Part shown: positions 6,830 to 14,963 of the stretch, piece by piece
Position numbering within the stretch: position 1 is the first letter of the stretch
Layout of the letters: each line of letters begins with the position of its first letter
Assembly: GCA_964405835.1 (NCBI GenBank)
Contig: CAYOPN010000029.1
Coordinates: 1 to 33,059, forward strand
Origin: JAJVIP01 sp964405835
Lineage (GTDB): Bacteria > Elusimicrobiota > Elusimicrobia > F11
Length of the DNA: 33,059 bases
Reading direction: 5' to 3'
Position numbers and translations under genes: made by a program
The notes under the pieces: generated by a model
What the model saw: the letters and a program-made list of their open reading frames with translations, nothing else
The model's database searches: none
Told to the model about the DNA's origin: nothing

Positions 6830-8176
6830 TCACAGCATGTACCTCCGCCAGTGGATGGAGAGCAGAAGCCCTACCGCGAACATCGAGCTGACCACCGACG
6901 AGCCGCCGTAAGAAACCATCGGCAGCGGCACGCCGGCGACGGGCGCCATGCCCATCGTCATGCCGAGGTTGAGCAGCGCATAGAAAGCGAACATCGAAGC
7001 GAACCCGGCGGCCATCAACCCGCCGAAACGGTCACGCGCGACCAGCGAAATTTCAAACCCGCGCCAAATAATCAGGAAGTAGACCGACAACACGATGATT
7101 GCGCGGATAAACCCCAGTTCCTCGCCAATCACCGAAAAAATGAAGTCCGTGTGCCGGCTCGGCAAAAACCCGAGCCGCGATTGCGTGCCCGCGCCATAGC
7201 CTTTGCCGAGAATACGGCCCGATCCGATCGCGATCTGTGACTGCCGCACGTTGTAACCACCACCCAGCGGGTCCAACTCCGGGTTCACAAACGCGATGAG
7301 GCGTTTGCGTTGATAGACCTTAATCACGCGGTTCGTGGCCATAGCGCCCAAAATGCCGGCCATGATCAGCGACAACGTCACCCACAAATAAAGCGACGGG
7401 ATATAAACACGCATCTTGCGCAGAAACCACCAAGTCAAAATCAATGTCGAACAAATTCCCAAAAACAGCCACACGCCGGGCCAACCGCCTTTAAACGCCT
7501 GCGATAAGAAGAACAGCACGGCATTCTTCTTGATGCCGTCGCCGAGCAAGCTGAAATAGGTTGAAACGAGCGGAATGCCGACAGCGAGCGCCCCGATCAA
7601 ACAGATCGCCAAGAGATGCAACGCTCGCGCGCCGGCCACGTAAAACATCACGAGCATCATCGGAAAATAGACCAGGCTTGATGAAAAGTCGGGCTGAATA
7701 ATAATGAGTGCAATCGGCACCATCGCCACAACGAGCGGCAGCACCAGCGACTTCGGCGTGAACCATTGGATGCGCCGGTCCAGGAACCCGGCCAGCGTGA
7801 TCACAAAACAAAGCTTCGCGACTTCCGACGATTGAATATAGACCGGCCCAACGTGATACCAGCCGCGCGTGCCACGCAGATTCGACCCGAAAAACAAAAC
7901 ACCAATGAGCACGATCAGCATGAAAATATAGATCGGCCGGATGTATGCGCGAAAGATCTGATAAGGCAGCACCATCAAAAACAGCATGCCGATGAGGCCG
8001 ACCCCGGCCGCCACCGTTTGCCGCACCACATATCCGCCGGAAGTGTCCGTGGAATGGATCGTGAGGATCCCCGTCGCGACGATAAACACCGTGGCCAATA
8101 TCAACGCGATGTCGATATGCAGTCCGCGCGAAAAAATTCCCATGTGCTGCGCCGGTGATCCGTAACGTGTGTTCAT
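6830..8176 (-). CDS. rodA: RodA, SEDS peptidoglycan glycosyltransferase of the elongasome
   Basis: RodA polymerises lipid II into glycan strands for side-wall growth, in the inner membrane with PBP2. The 448-aa polytopic protein has the SEDS signatures VYQRKRLIAFVNPELDPLGGGY (as YQRKR and NPELDPLGGGY), QSQIAIGSG, GKGYGAGTQ, FLPSRHTDF with the catalytic-type D344, and PLPMVSYGGSS near the C-terminus. It is longer than E. coli RodA (370). About 75-80 extra residues with two hydrophobic segments lie between QPDF (about 161) and the YQRKR loop (about 288). The start ATG overlaps the mrdA stop (TAATG) with GGGAGG upstream; the frame runs further into mrdA but that part is not RodA-like. Confidence 0.97.
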   Translation of the reverse strand: MNTRYGSPAQHMGIFSRGLHIDIALILATVFIVATGILTIHSTDTSGGYVVRQTVAAGVGLIGMLFLMVLPYQIFRAYIRPIYIFMLIVLIGVLFFGSNLRGTRGWYHVGPVYIQSSEVAKLCFVITLAGFLDRRIQWFTPKSLVLPLVVAMVPIALIIIQPDFSSSLVYFPMMLVMFYVAGARALHLLAICLIGALAVGIPLVSTYFSLLGDGIKKNAVLFFLSQAFKGGWPGVWLFLGICSTLILTWWFLRKMRVYIPSLYLWVTLSLIMAGILGAMATNRVIKVYQRKRLIAFVNPELDPLGGGYNVRQSQIAIGSGRILGKGYGAGTQSRLGFLPSRHTDFIFSVIGEELGFIRAIIVLSVYFLIIWRGFEISLVARDRFGGLMAAGFASMFAFYALLNLGMTMGMAPVAGVPLPMVSYGGSSVVSSMFAVGLLLSIHWRRYML

Positions 8177-10029
8177 TACCGCCTCCCTGCCAAAGGACCG
8201 GCAGGTAAACCCGCCTGGGGCACTATTGTTCCATCGGCCGGAGCGATGGCCGGTTTGTCGGCCGCGTCTTTCGGGGGAAATGCGGCCTCCAACATCCGGC
8301 GCATGATGGGCGCTGCCACCGAACCTCCATGACCGCCGTTCTCGATAAATACGCACATCGCGATCGAGGGTTTCTCGCCTTTGGGACCGGCGTAACCCGC
8401 GAACCACGCGTGGTCTTCACCATGCGGGTTCTGGGCGGTGCCGGTTTTTCCACGCACGTCCAAATTTGCGATGCGGGTCGCCACGCCGGTCCCGTAGGTG
8501 ACCACGCTTTCAAGCGACCGGTCGATCGCGGACCACGTGGTTTCTTTTAACTGGATCGAGCGCCACACAGCCGGCGTCGCTTTCGCTTTGATCGCTCCGT
8601 TCATATCAACGATCGAATCAATCACGTACGGCCGGTAAATTTGTCCGTGCGTGGCCACGCCGATCATCATGACGGCCACTTGCAGCGGCGTCGCGGTGAC
8701 AAACCCCTGGCCGATCGACATGTTGAACGTGTCGCCGGTCGACCAACCGCCGAGGCCCATTTTCTTTTTCCACACCGGGTTCGGATCGACGCCTTTGTTT
8801 TCGCCCGGCAGGTTGTCTTGAACGGTCTGCCCATAGCCGAATTGCCGCGCCACGTCGTGGAGCGCTTGCGATCCTATTTTCTGGCCGAGCAAATAGAAAT
8901 AGGTTTCACAGGATTCGGCCATCGCGCGCCAATAATCCACCGAACCGTGGCGTTTCCAGCATTTGTATTTCCGCTCGCCGCCGCGCGTGTCCACCAGCGT
9001 CACGTAGCCGACGCAATCCACGCGCTCGGAGGTACGGATCATGTTCTTCTCGAAACCGGCGATGGCCGTAATGATTTTGAACGTGGATCCGGGCGGATAG
9101 GCCCCTTTGTACACACGGTCGAGAAAAGGAGAGTGGCGGTCCTTCAGATCTTCGGCCATGGAGCCTGTCGGATCGAATGACGGCGCGCTGGCCCACGCCA
9201 GTATCGCGCCCGTATTGATGTCGATTGCGACCGCGGCGCCGCGTTTGGTGGTGGTCTCGGCCAACCCTTGTTCGGCCGCGCGCTGCACATCCATGTCGAT
9301 CGTCAAATGCACGTCGCCGCCTTTCTGAAACGGCAACTCGCGGATGATGCGCTTTAGTCGCCCGACGGAATCAACCTCGATCATCATGCCGCCGTCCTGT
9401 CCGCGCAACTGGGCGTCTTGAATGCGCTCCATGCCCATTTTTCCAATCAAGTCGCCCGGCTTGAGCGCGCCTTTGACCTCGCGGTCATTGACTTCGCCGA
9501 GATAACCGATCATGTGTGGCGCCACCAACCCCAGCGGATAACCGCGGCGGAACTCCATGACGACGCGGAGTCCGGGCAAAAGCAATTCCATCTCGCGCAT
9601 AAGAAAAGCCACGCGGTCCGGCACATTTTCAACAAGGCGCACCATCTGTTTGCTCTCAAACGCTTTCTGCAAACGTTTCACCCAATATTTCGGAAACGGC
9701 TCAAGGAACGGCCGCAGCGTTTCTTCAACAACCGCGCGCGGCGTGTTGGATTTATCAGGCACCGAATAAACCAACGACCAGCTGGGCTGGTTCGTCACAA
9801 ACACGCGCCCCTTGCGATCAAAAAAATCTCCGCGCGGCGCCCGCAAGAAGATGACCTGAGTGCGGTTCGACTCCGATATGTGCGCCAGATCATCGCCGCG
9901 CACCACCTGCAAATGAAAAAGCCGCAGCGCAATAACCGCGTACCCAATCGCAAAGAAAACACTCGCGAGCCGCACGCGCTCACGAAACCGTTTTTCGGAA
10001 AACGTGTCTGTGTTTCCACCAACCCACAT
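8176..10029 (-). CDS. mrdA: Penicillin-binding protein 2, elongation transpeptidase
   Basis: PBP2 cross-links peptidoglycan during side-wall elongation and activates RodA. In its 617 aa there is a short cytoplasmic N-terminus, one membrane anchor (about 22-40, LASVFFAIGYAVIALRLF), a dimerisation/pedestal domain (about 55-235) and a transpeptidase domain. The active-site serine is in STFK (S315-K318) and KTG is at 528-530 (GKTGTAQ). The second motif reads SCE (373-375) rather than SxN or the SSD of E. coli PBP2. The tail from about 585 is alanine/proline-rich. The ATG lies 155 bases after mreD; the gap holds the compound palindrome. rodA follows with a TAATG overlap, matching PBP2-RodA partnership. 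Confidence 0.97.
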   Translation of the reverse strand: MWVGGNTDTFSEKRFRERVRLASVFFAIGYAVIALRLFHLQVVRGDDLAHISESNRTQVIFLRAPRGDFFDRKGRVFVTNQPSWSLVYSVPDKSNTPRAVVEETLRPFLEPFPKYWVKRLQKAFESKQMVRLVENVPDRVAFLMREMELLLPGLRVVMEFRRGYPLGLVAPHMIGYLGEVNDREVKGALKPGDLIGKMGMERIQDAQLRGQDGGMMIEVDSVGRLKRIIRELPFQKGGDVHLTIDMDVQRAAEQGLAETTTKRGAAVAIDINTGAILAWASAPSFDPTGSMAEDLKDRHSPFLDRVYKGAYPPGSTFKIITAIAGFEKNMIRTSERVDCVGYVTLVDTRGGERKYKCWKRHGSVDYWRAMAESCETYFYLLGQKIGSQALHDVARQFGYGQTVQDNLPGENKGVDPNPVWKKKMGLGGWSTGDTFNMSIGQGFVTATPLQVAVMMIGVATHGQIYRPYVIDSIVDMNGAIKAKATPAVWRSIQLKETTWSAIDRSLESVVTYGTGVATRIANLDVRGKTGTAQNPHGEDHAWFAGYAGPKGEKPSIAMCVFIENGGHGGSVAAPIMRRMLEAAFPPKDAADKPAIAPADGTIVPQAGLPAGPLAGRR

Positions 10030-10059
10030 AAATTAAAGGACTCCACCAAAAACATCAGT

Positions 10060-10164
10060 CCCCCTCCCCGCAAGGGGAGGGGATAGGGGTGGGGTGCCGT
10101 TGGAGTTCGAAGCGATCGCTACCGCTCGAACCCCACCCCTGCCCCCTCCCCTAACGGGGAGGGG
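10060..10164. repeat. GC-rich compound palindrome, copy 2 (mreD / mrdA junction)
   Basis: The structure matches the copy at 6716-6809: terminal CCCCTCCCC/GGGGAGGGG hairpins (loops GCAA and TAAC), GGGGTGGGG and CCCCACCCC arms, and a central CGAAGCGATCGCT core. It begins exactly 20 bases after the mreD stop. Resemblance to copy 1 continues beyond the palindrome, to a T-run and a GTGGAG that acts as, or lies near, the next gene's ribosome binding site. Confidence 0.85.
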
Positions 10165-10184
10165 AATAAAAACGTGGGGGTGCA

Positions 10185-10682
10185 TCACATGTGCTCCTGC
10201 GGAATATTCCAAAACGAAATCCAACGATCGGTGATGTAGAAGAGCACGGGCGCGAACAGGCCGTTGTAGAGGCCGCACAGGAAAAAGTGGAGTTTTGAGA
10301 AGTGGCCGGGGCTTTCGTCGAACATGGAGTAGATGGCGGAGGCGCCCGCGGAGTAATAGACGGTGGCGACCAGCGCGATTACGATTTGGGTGGCGATGCG
10401 TTCGCTGGCGACGCGGCGACGCAATTTTCCGGCCATGTAACCGGCCAACGCGAGCAACACCGCGTTCATGCCGAACAGGCGCACGCCCGTTGCATCACTC
10501 ATGAGGCCCCAGGAAAACCCGAGGATTTCCCCCATCAGCGGCCCGAAACTAAAACCGGTCGTAACGGTGAGCACGAGAAAAACCTGCGCGCCCGCGTCAT
10601 AAAGCGAAAGATAACGGCCCATCACAACTTGCAGGAACGCGCCGGCCAGCAACGTGGTCACGACAAAAAGAAACCGGATCAT
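10185..10682 (-). CDS. mreD: Rod shape-determining protein MreD
   Basis: MreD is a small inner-membrane protein of the rod complex. The 165 aa are hydrophobic, with about five to six membrane segments. The first starts right at the N-terminus (MIRFLFVVTTLLAGAFLQVV) and another lies at FGMNAVLLALAGYMAG. MreD sequences are poorly conserved, so position carries weight: its ATG overlaps the mreC stop by 4 bases (ATGA) in a mreB-mreC-mreD order. Length is typical (~160). Confidence 0.92.
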   Translation of the reverse strand: MIRFLFVVTTLLAGAFLQVVMGRYLSLYDAGAQVFLVLTVTTGFSFGPLMGEILGFSWGLMSDATGVRLFGMNAVLLALAGYMAGKLRRRVASERIATQIVIALVATVYYSAGASAIYSMFDESPGHFSKLHFFLCGLYNGLFAPVLFYITDRWISFWNIPQEHM

Positions 10683-11530
10683 TTGGGCGCCACCAACGCT
10701 TTGCCGGTTTCGCGGCGCTCAAGCACGAGCACGTCCTGAAGCGATCCCAAATTACCGGGTGTGATCACCGCTTCTTTAAAGAACCCGTCCGGCGAATCTT
10801 TCACGCTCGCCACAATGCCGACCGGAACACCAGGCGCGAAGAGCCCCCCCAGGCCCGCCGTCACCACTTCGTCGCCGGGCAACACGTTGGAAAGATGCGG
10901 AAGATAATTAAGTTTGGCCCAGGGTTTGTTCTGGCCTTCCAGAAGCCCCATGTCGCCCGTGCGGACGACCGTGACGGAAATGGCGGAGAGCGAATCGGTG
11001 AGCAGCAAAACTTTGGCCGTTTTTTCCTGCGCTTCCACGATACGGCCCACAAGCATTGGTTTCCCTACTTCGGCCGATACGACCGCGGCCGGCACGTTCA
11101 CACCGTTGGCCAGGCCCTTGTTGATGATGATCGCGTGGAACCAGCTGCGCAGGTCGCGGCCCACCACTTCGGCGCCGGTTCCCGTCGGAAAACTGTGTTG
11201 GCGAAGATCGAGCAGCGCGCGCAGGCGGTTGTTCTCGGCTTCGAGCGCGTCGCGCTCCACATCGCGCTTGGAAAGCTGGGCGTTCTGCTGGCGGAGCAGC
11301 GTGTTCTCGGCCTCGGCGCGCACCAATTCAAAGAAGCGGCCGCCGGCCGCATCCAGCGTGTTGAAAAACTCACCGGAGCTGACGGCGGCGGGCGAAATGA
11401 AGAACCACACGGTGGCCTTGATCCCGTTCACGACGCTGGTAACACGCAGCGCCATGCACAAAAACGAGAAAGCCGTGAACACGAACAATAACACGCCGGC
11501 GCGATGACGGTGAAAAAACTCAAGCGGCAT
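10679..11530 (-). CDS. mreC: Rod shape-determining protein MreC
   Basis: MreC is a periplasmic scaffold that binds PBP2 and opens it for activity. The 283 aa have a short cytoplasmic N-terminus and one membrane segment (about 12-30). A coiled coil follows (about 62-112, with heptad-like ENTLLRQQNAQL and ALEAENNRLRALLDL), then the beta-rich MreC core (about 120-275: EVVGRDLRSWFHAIIINKG, and GDEVVTAGLGGLFAPGVPVG). Length is typical. It begins 118 bases after mreB; that gap shows no convincing gene or promoter. The last 4 bases overlap mreD. Confidence 0.96.
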   Translation of the reverse strand: MPLEFFHRHRAGVLLFVFTAFSFLCMALRVTSVVNGIKATVWFFISPAAVSSGEFFNTLDAAGGRFFELVRAEAENTLLRQQNAQLSKRDVERDALEAENNRLRALLDLRQHSFPTGTGAEVVGRDLRSWFHAIIINKGLANGVNVPAAVVSAEVGKPMLVGRIVEAQEKTAKVLLLTDSLSAISVTVVRTGDMGLLEGQNKPWAKLNYLPHLSNVLPGDEVVTAGLGGLFAPGVPVGIVASVKDSPDGFFKEAVITPGNLGSLQDVLVLERRETGKALVAPK

Positions 11531-11648
11531 GACGGTCCCCCTCTATGAAAGGGTGGCGATCAGTCGTGCGTGGTTGGCGGGATGAGCAGAGAGGAAGGAG
11601 AATTAGAAAAATTGGTTGCTCCAAAATTGGGTCTTGTCATAAAAATTT

Positions 11649-12689
11649 TTAGTGGTTCGAGGACGACAACATGATCCGGTGCCGCTTGATGTTGTCGAGC
11701 TCTTCCAAATAGCGTCCGCAGCCGATGGTGACCGCGGTCAATGGGTCGGCCGCCACGTGCACCGGCAAATCGGTTTCCTGCGCCAGCAAGTCGGGGAAGC
11801 CGCGCAGAAGAGCGCCTCCGCCGGCCATCATGATTCCTCGATCCACGAGATCTGCTGATAACTCAGGTGGTGTCTCTTCGAGCGCCTCTTTAACGGTGTC
11901 TACGATCAGTTTCACGGGCTCGGAAAGCGCCTGACGGATTTCTTCCGAGGTAACAGTAATGGTGCGGGGCAACCCCGTCACTTGATCGCGGCCTTTTACT
12001 TCCATCGATTCTTCTTCCGGAAGCGGGAACACGCTGCCGACGCGGATTTTGACTTGCTCCGCCGTCGATTCACCTATGACCAAATTGTATTTGCGGCGGA
12101 AGTACTGCATCACCGCTTCGTCCATCTCGTCGCCGGCCACGTCGATGGATTTGGAAACGACCATGCCGGAAAGGGAAATGACCGCCACTTCCGTCGTGCC
12201 GCCACCGATGTCAACGATCATGTTGCCGTGCGGCTCTGAAATTGGGAGATCGGCGCCGATCGCGGCCGCCATGGGTTCTTCAAGAAGTTCGATCTGACGC
12301 GCGCCCGCTTGTTCTGCGGCTTCGCGCACAGCGCGTTTCTCAACCTCGGTGATGCCGGAAGGAATTCCGATGACGATGCGGGGATGAAGCAGGCTGCGGC
12401 GGTTGTGGACTTTTCGAATGAAGTACTTAATCATCGCCTGCGTCACTTCGAAGTCGGCGATAACGCCGTTGCGCAGAGGGCGGACGGCCTGGATGTTGGC
12501 GGGTGTTTTTCCGAGCATGCGCTTGGCTTCGGCGCCGAAAGCAAGCACTTCGCGGGTGGAACGATCAATGGCAACCACGCTGGGCTCTCGTAACACAATG
12601 CCTTGGCCTTTGACGTACACCAGCGTGTTCGCCGTGCCAAGATCGATGCCCATGTCATTAGAGAAAAGTCCGAGGATGTAGTTAAACAT
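11649..12689 (-). CDS. mreB: Actin-like cell-shape protein MreB
   Basis: MreB forms membrane-associated ATP-dependent filaments that direct the elongation machinery. At 346 aa it has the normal length. Actin-fold ATP-binding motifs are visible: phosphate-1 MGIDLGTANTLVY (about 13-26), phosphate-2 IVDIGGGTTEVAVIS, and the adenosine motif MMAGGGALLRG. The N-terminal FNYILGLFSND suggests a membrane-binding helix. The ATG at 12689 has GAGG 4 bases upstream; a TTG one codon earlier is less likely. It follows rplQ by about 100 bases containing an AGCT-rich palindrome, inside which TATAAT occurs without a good -35. Confidence 0.98.
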   Translation of the reverse strand: MFNYILGLFSNDMGIDLGTANTLVYVKGQGIVLREPSVVAIDRSTREVLAFGAEAKRMLGKTPANIQAVRPLRNGVIADFEVTQAMIKYFIRKVHNRRSLLHPRIVIGIPSGITEVEKRAVREAAEQAGARQIELLEEPMAAAIGADLPISEPHGNMIVDIGGGTTEVAVISLSGMVVSKSIDVAGDEMDEAVMQYFRRKYNLVIGESTAEQVKIRVGSVFPLPEEESMEVKGRDQVTGLPRTITVTSEEIRQALSEPVKLIVDTVKEALEETPPELSADLVDRGIMMAGGGALLRGFPDLLAQETDLPVHVAADPLTAVTIGCGRYLEELDNIKRHRIMLSSSNH

Positions 12690-12701
12690 CAAACCTCATC
12701 T

Positions 12702-12780
12702 GGCTATAAGCCGTAAGCTCTAAGCTTTAAGCGAAAAATTTTCCGTGCGGATTATAGCTTAGAGCTTAAAGCTTACAGCC
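12702..12780. repeat. AGCT-rich imperfect palindrome after rplQ
   Basis: Two arms of about 30 bases (12702-12731 and 12751-12780) pair with about five mismatches around a ~19-base loop containing AAAAATTTT. Both arms carry TAAGCTCTAAGCT. The element starts about 9 bases after the rplQ stop and ends 12 bases before the mreB start. It is related to the elements at 14233-14278 and 16043-16074. No T-run follows, so termination is unlikely. Confidence 0.75.
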
Positions 12781-12789
12781 TATTAATGT

Positions 12790-13143
12790 TTAAGCAATAA
12801 GTTTAATGAGCGCCATCTGGGCATTATCGCCCTGACGGTTTTGCAGCTTGAAAACGCGAGTGTAACCGCCGACGCGGGTCGCGTAACGGGGCGATAACAC
12901 GTCGAAAAGCTTCTTGGTCACTTCCGCGTCGTGGAGGTCTTTCGCCACGGCACGGCGAGCGTTCAAGTCGCCTTTCTTGGCGGTCGAAATCAACCGCTCG
13001 GTCATGCGCTGCGCTTCGCGCGCTTTCGGATACGTCGTTTGAATTTGTTCGTAGCGCAGAAGGTCGGTGGTCAGACTACGGAGCATCGAGAAACGAAACC
13101 CCGTCTTCCGCCCGAGCTTCCGGCCGGCGCCTGTTTTTGCCAT
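12790..13143 (-). CDS. rplQ: 50S ribosomal protein L17
   Basis: L17 is a large-subunit protein near the tunnel exit. The 117-aa product begins MAKTGAGRKLGRKTGFR and continues with MLRSLTTDLLRYEQIQTT, KAREAQRMTERLIS and VGGYTRVFKLQNRQGDNAQMA, all standard L17. The frame extends 20 codons further into rpoA, but the family start and the AGGAG box 10 bases upstream place the ATG at 13143, 4 bases after the rpoA stop. It closes the alpha cluster. Confidence 0.98.
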   Translation of the reverse strand: MAKTGAGRKLGRKTGFRFSMLRSLTTDLLRYEQIQTTYPKAREAQRMTERLISTAKKGDLNARRAVAKDLHDAEVTKKLFDVLSPRYATRVGGYTRVFKLQNRQGDNAQMALIKLIA

Positions 13144-13147
13144 GACG

Positions 13148-14149
13148 TTAGACTCCTGCCGGCTGTTGGCCCGCCGCAGCGGACGATCCCGTCGAGCGAC
13201 CAAGATTCAGACCCATCTCTTTCAAGCGGTCGCGAATTTCGTCGAGGGATTTCTTGCCGAAGTTTTTGTACGAAAGCAGTTCGTCTTCGCTCTTGCTCAC
13301 GAGCTCGCCGATCGTTTTGATCTTGGCGACCTTGAGGCAGTTTGAAGCGCGCACGGAGAGTTCGATGATCTCAACGGGCTGCGAAAGCATTTCTTCCATC
13401 TTGGCGGACTCTTCGGTGTGAACCGCGGCCGCGATCGGAGCAACGTCCTGTTCGTCGAACGTGATAAACGTCGAGAGCGAATCTTTCAAGATCTTGGCCG
13501 AGTACGCGAGCGCGTCGCCCGGGGTCACGCTGCCGTCGGTCCAGACTTCGACGATGAGCTTGTCATAGTCGGTCATCTGGCCCACGCGGGCGTTTTCCAC
13601 TTCGTAATGGACCTTGGAGACCGGCGAAAACAACGCGTCGACTGGAATGGTGCCGAGAGGCTGGCCGTCTTTCTTCAAGCGGTCCGCCGGAATGTAGCCG
13701 CGGCCTTTCGATATTTCGATTTCCATGTCGAGTTCAACGCCGTCATCGATGGTCGCGATGACCAGGTCCGGGGTGAGGATCTCAACTTGGTTGTTCGGTT
13801 CGATGTCTTTCGCGAGCACTTCACCTTGGCGGCGGATTTTCAGGTGCAGCGTTTCCGGGCCTTGGCTGTAGAGTTTCACGCGCAGCTTCTTCAAGTTCAA
13901 GATGATGTGGATCACGTCTTCACGGACGCCTTTGAGAGCGGTGAATTCGTGGAGCGAACCTTTGATGCGGACGGCGGTGACGGCGGCGCCTTCGAGCGAT
14001 GAAAGCAAGATGCGGCGAAGCGAGTTACCGATCGTGTGCCCATAACCTTTTTCGAACGGCTCCGCGATGAAGCGGCCGTAACGGTCGGACAATGTGGCGT
14101 TATCGATTTCGAGACGCTGCGGTAGAACGAGTCCTTGAGTGATCTGCAT
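13148..14149 (-). CDS. rpoA: RNA polymerase alpha subunit
   Basis: RpoA dimerises to nucleate RNA polymerase assembly, and its C-terminal domain contacts UP elements and activators. At 333 aa it has the usual length. The N-terminal domain includes RYGRFIAEPFEKGYGHTIGNSLRRILLSS (as EPFEKGYGHTIGNSLRR) near residue 30. The C-terminal domain (about 245-318) has LSVRASNCLK, SEDELLSYKNFGKKSLDEI and LKEMGLNLG, so an activator-responsive alphaCTD is present. The ATG at 14149 has AAGGAG 6 bases upstream; a further upstream ATG at 14167 overlaps that box and is rejected. Confidence 0.98.
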   Translation of the reverse strand: MQITQGLVLPQRLEIDNATLSDRYGRFIAEPFEKGYGHTIGNSLRRILLSSLEGAAVTAVRIKGSLHEFTALKGVREDVIHIILNLKKLRVKLYSQGPETLHLKIRRQGEVLAKDIEPNNQVEILTPDLVIATIDDGVELDMEIEISKGRGYIPADRLKKDGQPLGTIPVDALFSPVSKVHYEVENARVGQMTDYDKLIVEVWTDGSVTPGDALAYSAKILKDSLSTFITFDEQDVAPIAAAVHTEESAKMEEMLSQPVEIIELSVRASNCLKVAKIKTIGELVSKSEDELLSYKNFGKKSLDEIRDRLKEMGLNLGRSTGSSAAAGQQPAGV

Positions 14150-14162
14150 TTTTATCTCCTTG

Positions 14163-14220
14163 GTCACCGCAACGACACGCTTCCTTAGGTTTGACGTGGA
14201 AGAGGCCTTTCCGCGGTGAC
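14163..14220. promoter_or_regulatory. Possible structured leader before rpoA
   Basis: GTCACCGC (14163-14170) and GCGGTGAC (14213-14220) are perfect 8-base complementary arms around a ~42-base loop. They lie immediately upstream of the rpoA ribosome binding site (about 14156-14161). The pairing could influence access to that site. S4, encoded just upstream, is a known translational regulator of alpha-type operons, but no match to a known S4 site was established. Confidence 0.3.
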
Positions 14221-14232
14221 GCTTAAAAATCT

Positions 14233-14278
14233 GGCTGTAAGCCGTAAGCTCTAAGCTTAAAGCTTACGGCTTATGGCT
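14233..14278. repeat. AGCT-rich palindrome overlapping the rpsD stop
   Basis: AAGCCGTAAGCT (14239-14250) and AGCTTACGGCTT (14261-14272) form a perfect 12-bp stem with a 10-base loop, with weaker pairing continuing outward to the rpsD stop codon. The sequence is closely related to the arms of the element at 12702-12780. Confidence 0.8.
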
Positions 14279-14961
14279 TATTTCGAATAAAGTTCGACGA
14301 TGTACTGTTCGTTGACCGGGTACGACATCTCTTCGCGCGTGGGCAAGAGCTTGACGGTCCCTTCGACTTTCATGTCTTTGAGGTCAACGGGCAAATCTTT
14401 CGAGCGGCCGAGCGTTTCGGCGACGGCCGGGTTGAGTTCGAGCCAGGCCGGGATCTGACGATGGATCTGCGTCGAGATCGCACGCTGAATGCGCGGGTTG
14501 CCTTTCTGGTTCTCGGCCAGTGTGATCACATCGCCCACCGCCGCGTTGTAGGAAGCGGTGTTGACGCGCTTTCCGTTCACGTAGATGTGGCCGTGGTTTA
14601 CCAACTGACGGGCCGACGCCATCGAGGTCGCGAAACCGAGGCGGCGGACCACATTATCGAGACGGGTCTCGAGGAAGCGAAGCAGCGCTTCGCCGGTCTT
14701 GCCCGGTTCGTGCGTGGCGCGGTCAAAATAGGAATAGAACGAACGCTCCAGAAGCCCGGCGATGCGCTTCGTTTTCTGTTTCTCGCGAAGACGTTTACCG
14801 TATTCCGTGATTTTCGAGCGACGTTTGCCGTGCTGACCAGGGACCAACGCTCCGGTCGGTTTATCGATCGGGCACTTGGTGTAGCACCGTTCCCCTTTCA
14901 GGAAAAGCTTGGTGCCTTCCCGGCGACAAAGTTTGCAAACTGCTCCAGTATATCTAGCCAC
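14278..14961 (-). CDS. rpsD: 30S ribosomal protein S4, zinc-finger form
   Basis: S4 is a primary 16S rRNA binder and early assembly protein. The start is a GTG at 14961, giving MARYTGAVCKLCRREG, with AAGGAG 9-10 bases upstream and only 2 bases after the rpsK stop. An in-frame ATG 11 codons earlier lies within rpsK and is rejected. The cysteines CKLC and CYTKC form the zinc-binding (C+) version. The S4 domain is at FLETRLDNVVRRLGFA and ARQLVNHGHIYVNGKRV. At 227 aa it is about 20 longer than usual, mostly in the region after residue 160. Its stop codon lies inside the palindrome at 14233-14278. Confidence 0.97.
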   Translation of the reverse strand: MARYTGAVCKLCRREGTKLFLKGERCYTKCPIDKPTGALVPGQHGKRRSKITEYGKRLREKQKTKRIAGLLERSFYSYFDRATHEPGKTGEALLRFLETRLDNVVRRLGFATSMASARQLVNHGHIYVNGKRVNTASYNAAVGDVITLAENQKGNPRIQRAISTQIHRQIPAWLELNPAVAETLGRSKDLPVDLKDMKVEGTVKLLPTREEMSYPVNEQYIVELYSK

Positions 14962-14963
14962 GT

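Noticed and set aside
8177..8407. Extended N-terminus of rodA reaching into mrdA
   Set aside because: The added residues are not RodA-like, while the ATG at 8176 has GGGAGG and a TAATG junction.
11531..11648. Small gene or promoter in the mreB-mreC gap
   Set aside because: No open frame with a ribosome binding site and no convincing -35/-10 pair was seen.
12702..12780. Intrinsic terminator between rplQ and mreB
   Set aside because: The stem is imperfect, not GC-rich, and lacks a T-run on the minus strand after it.
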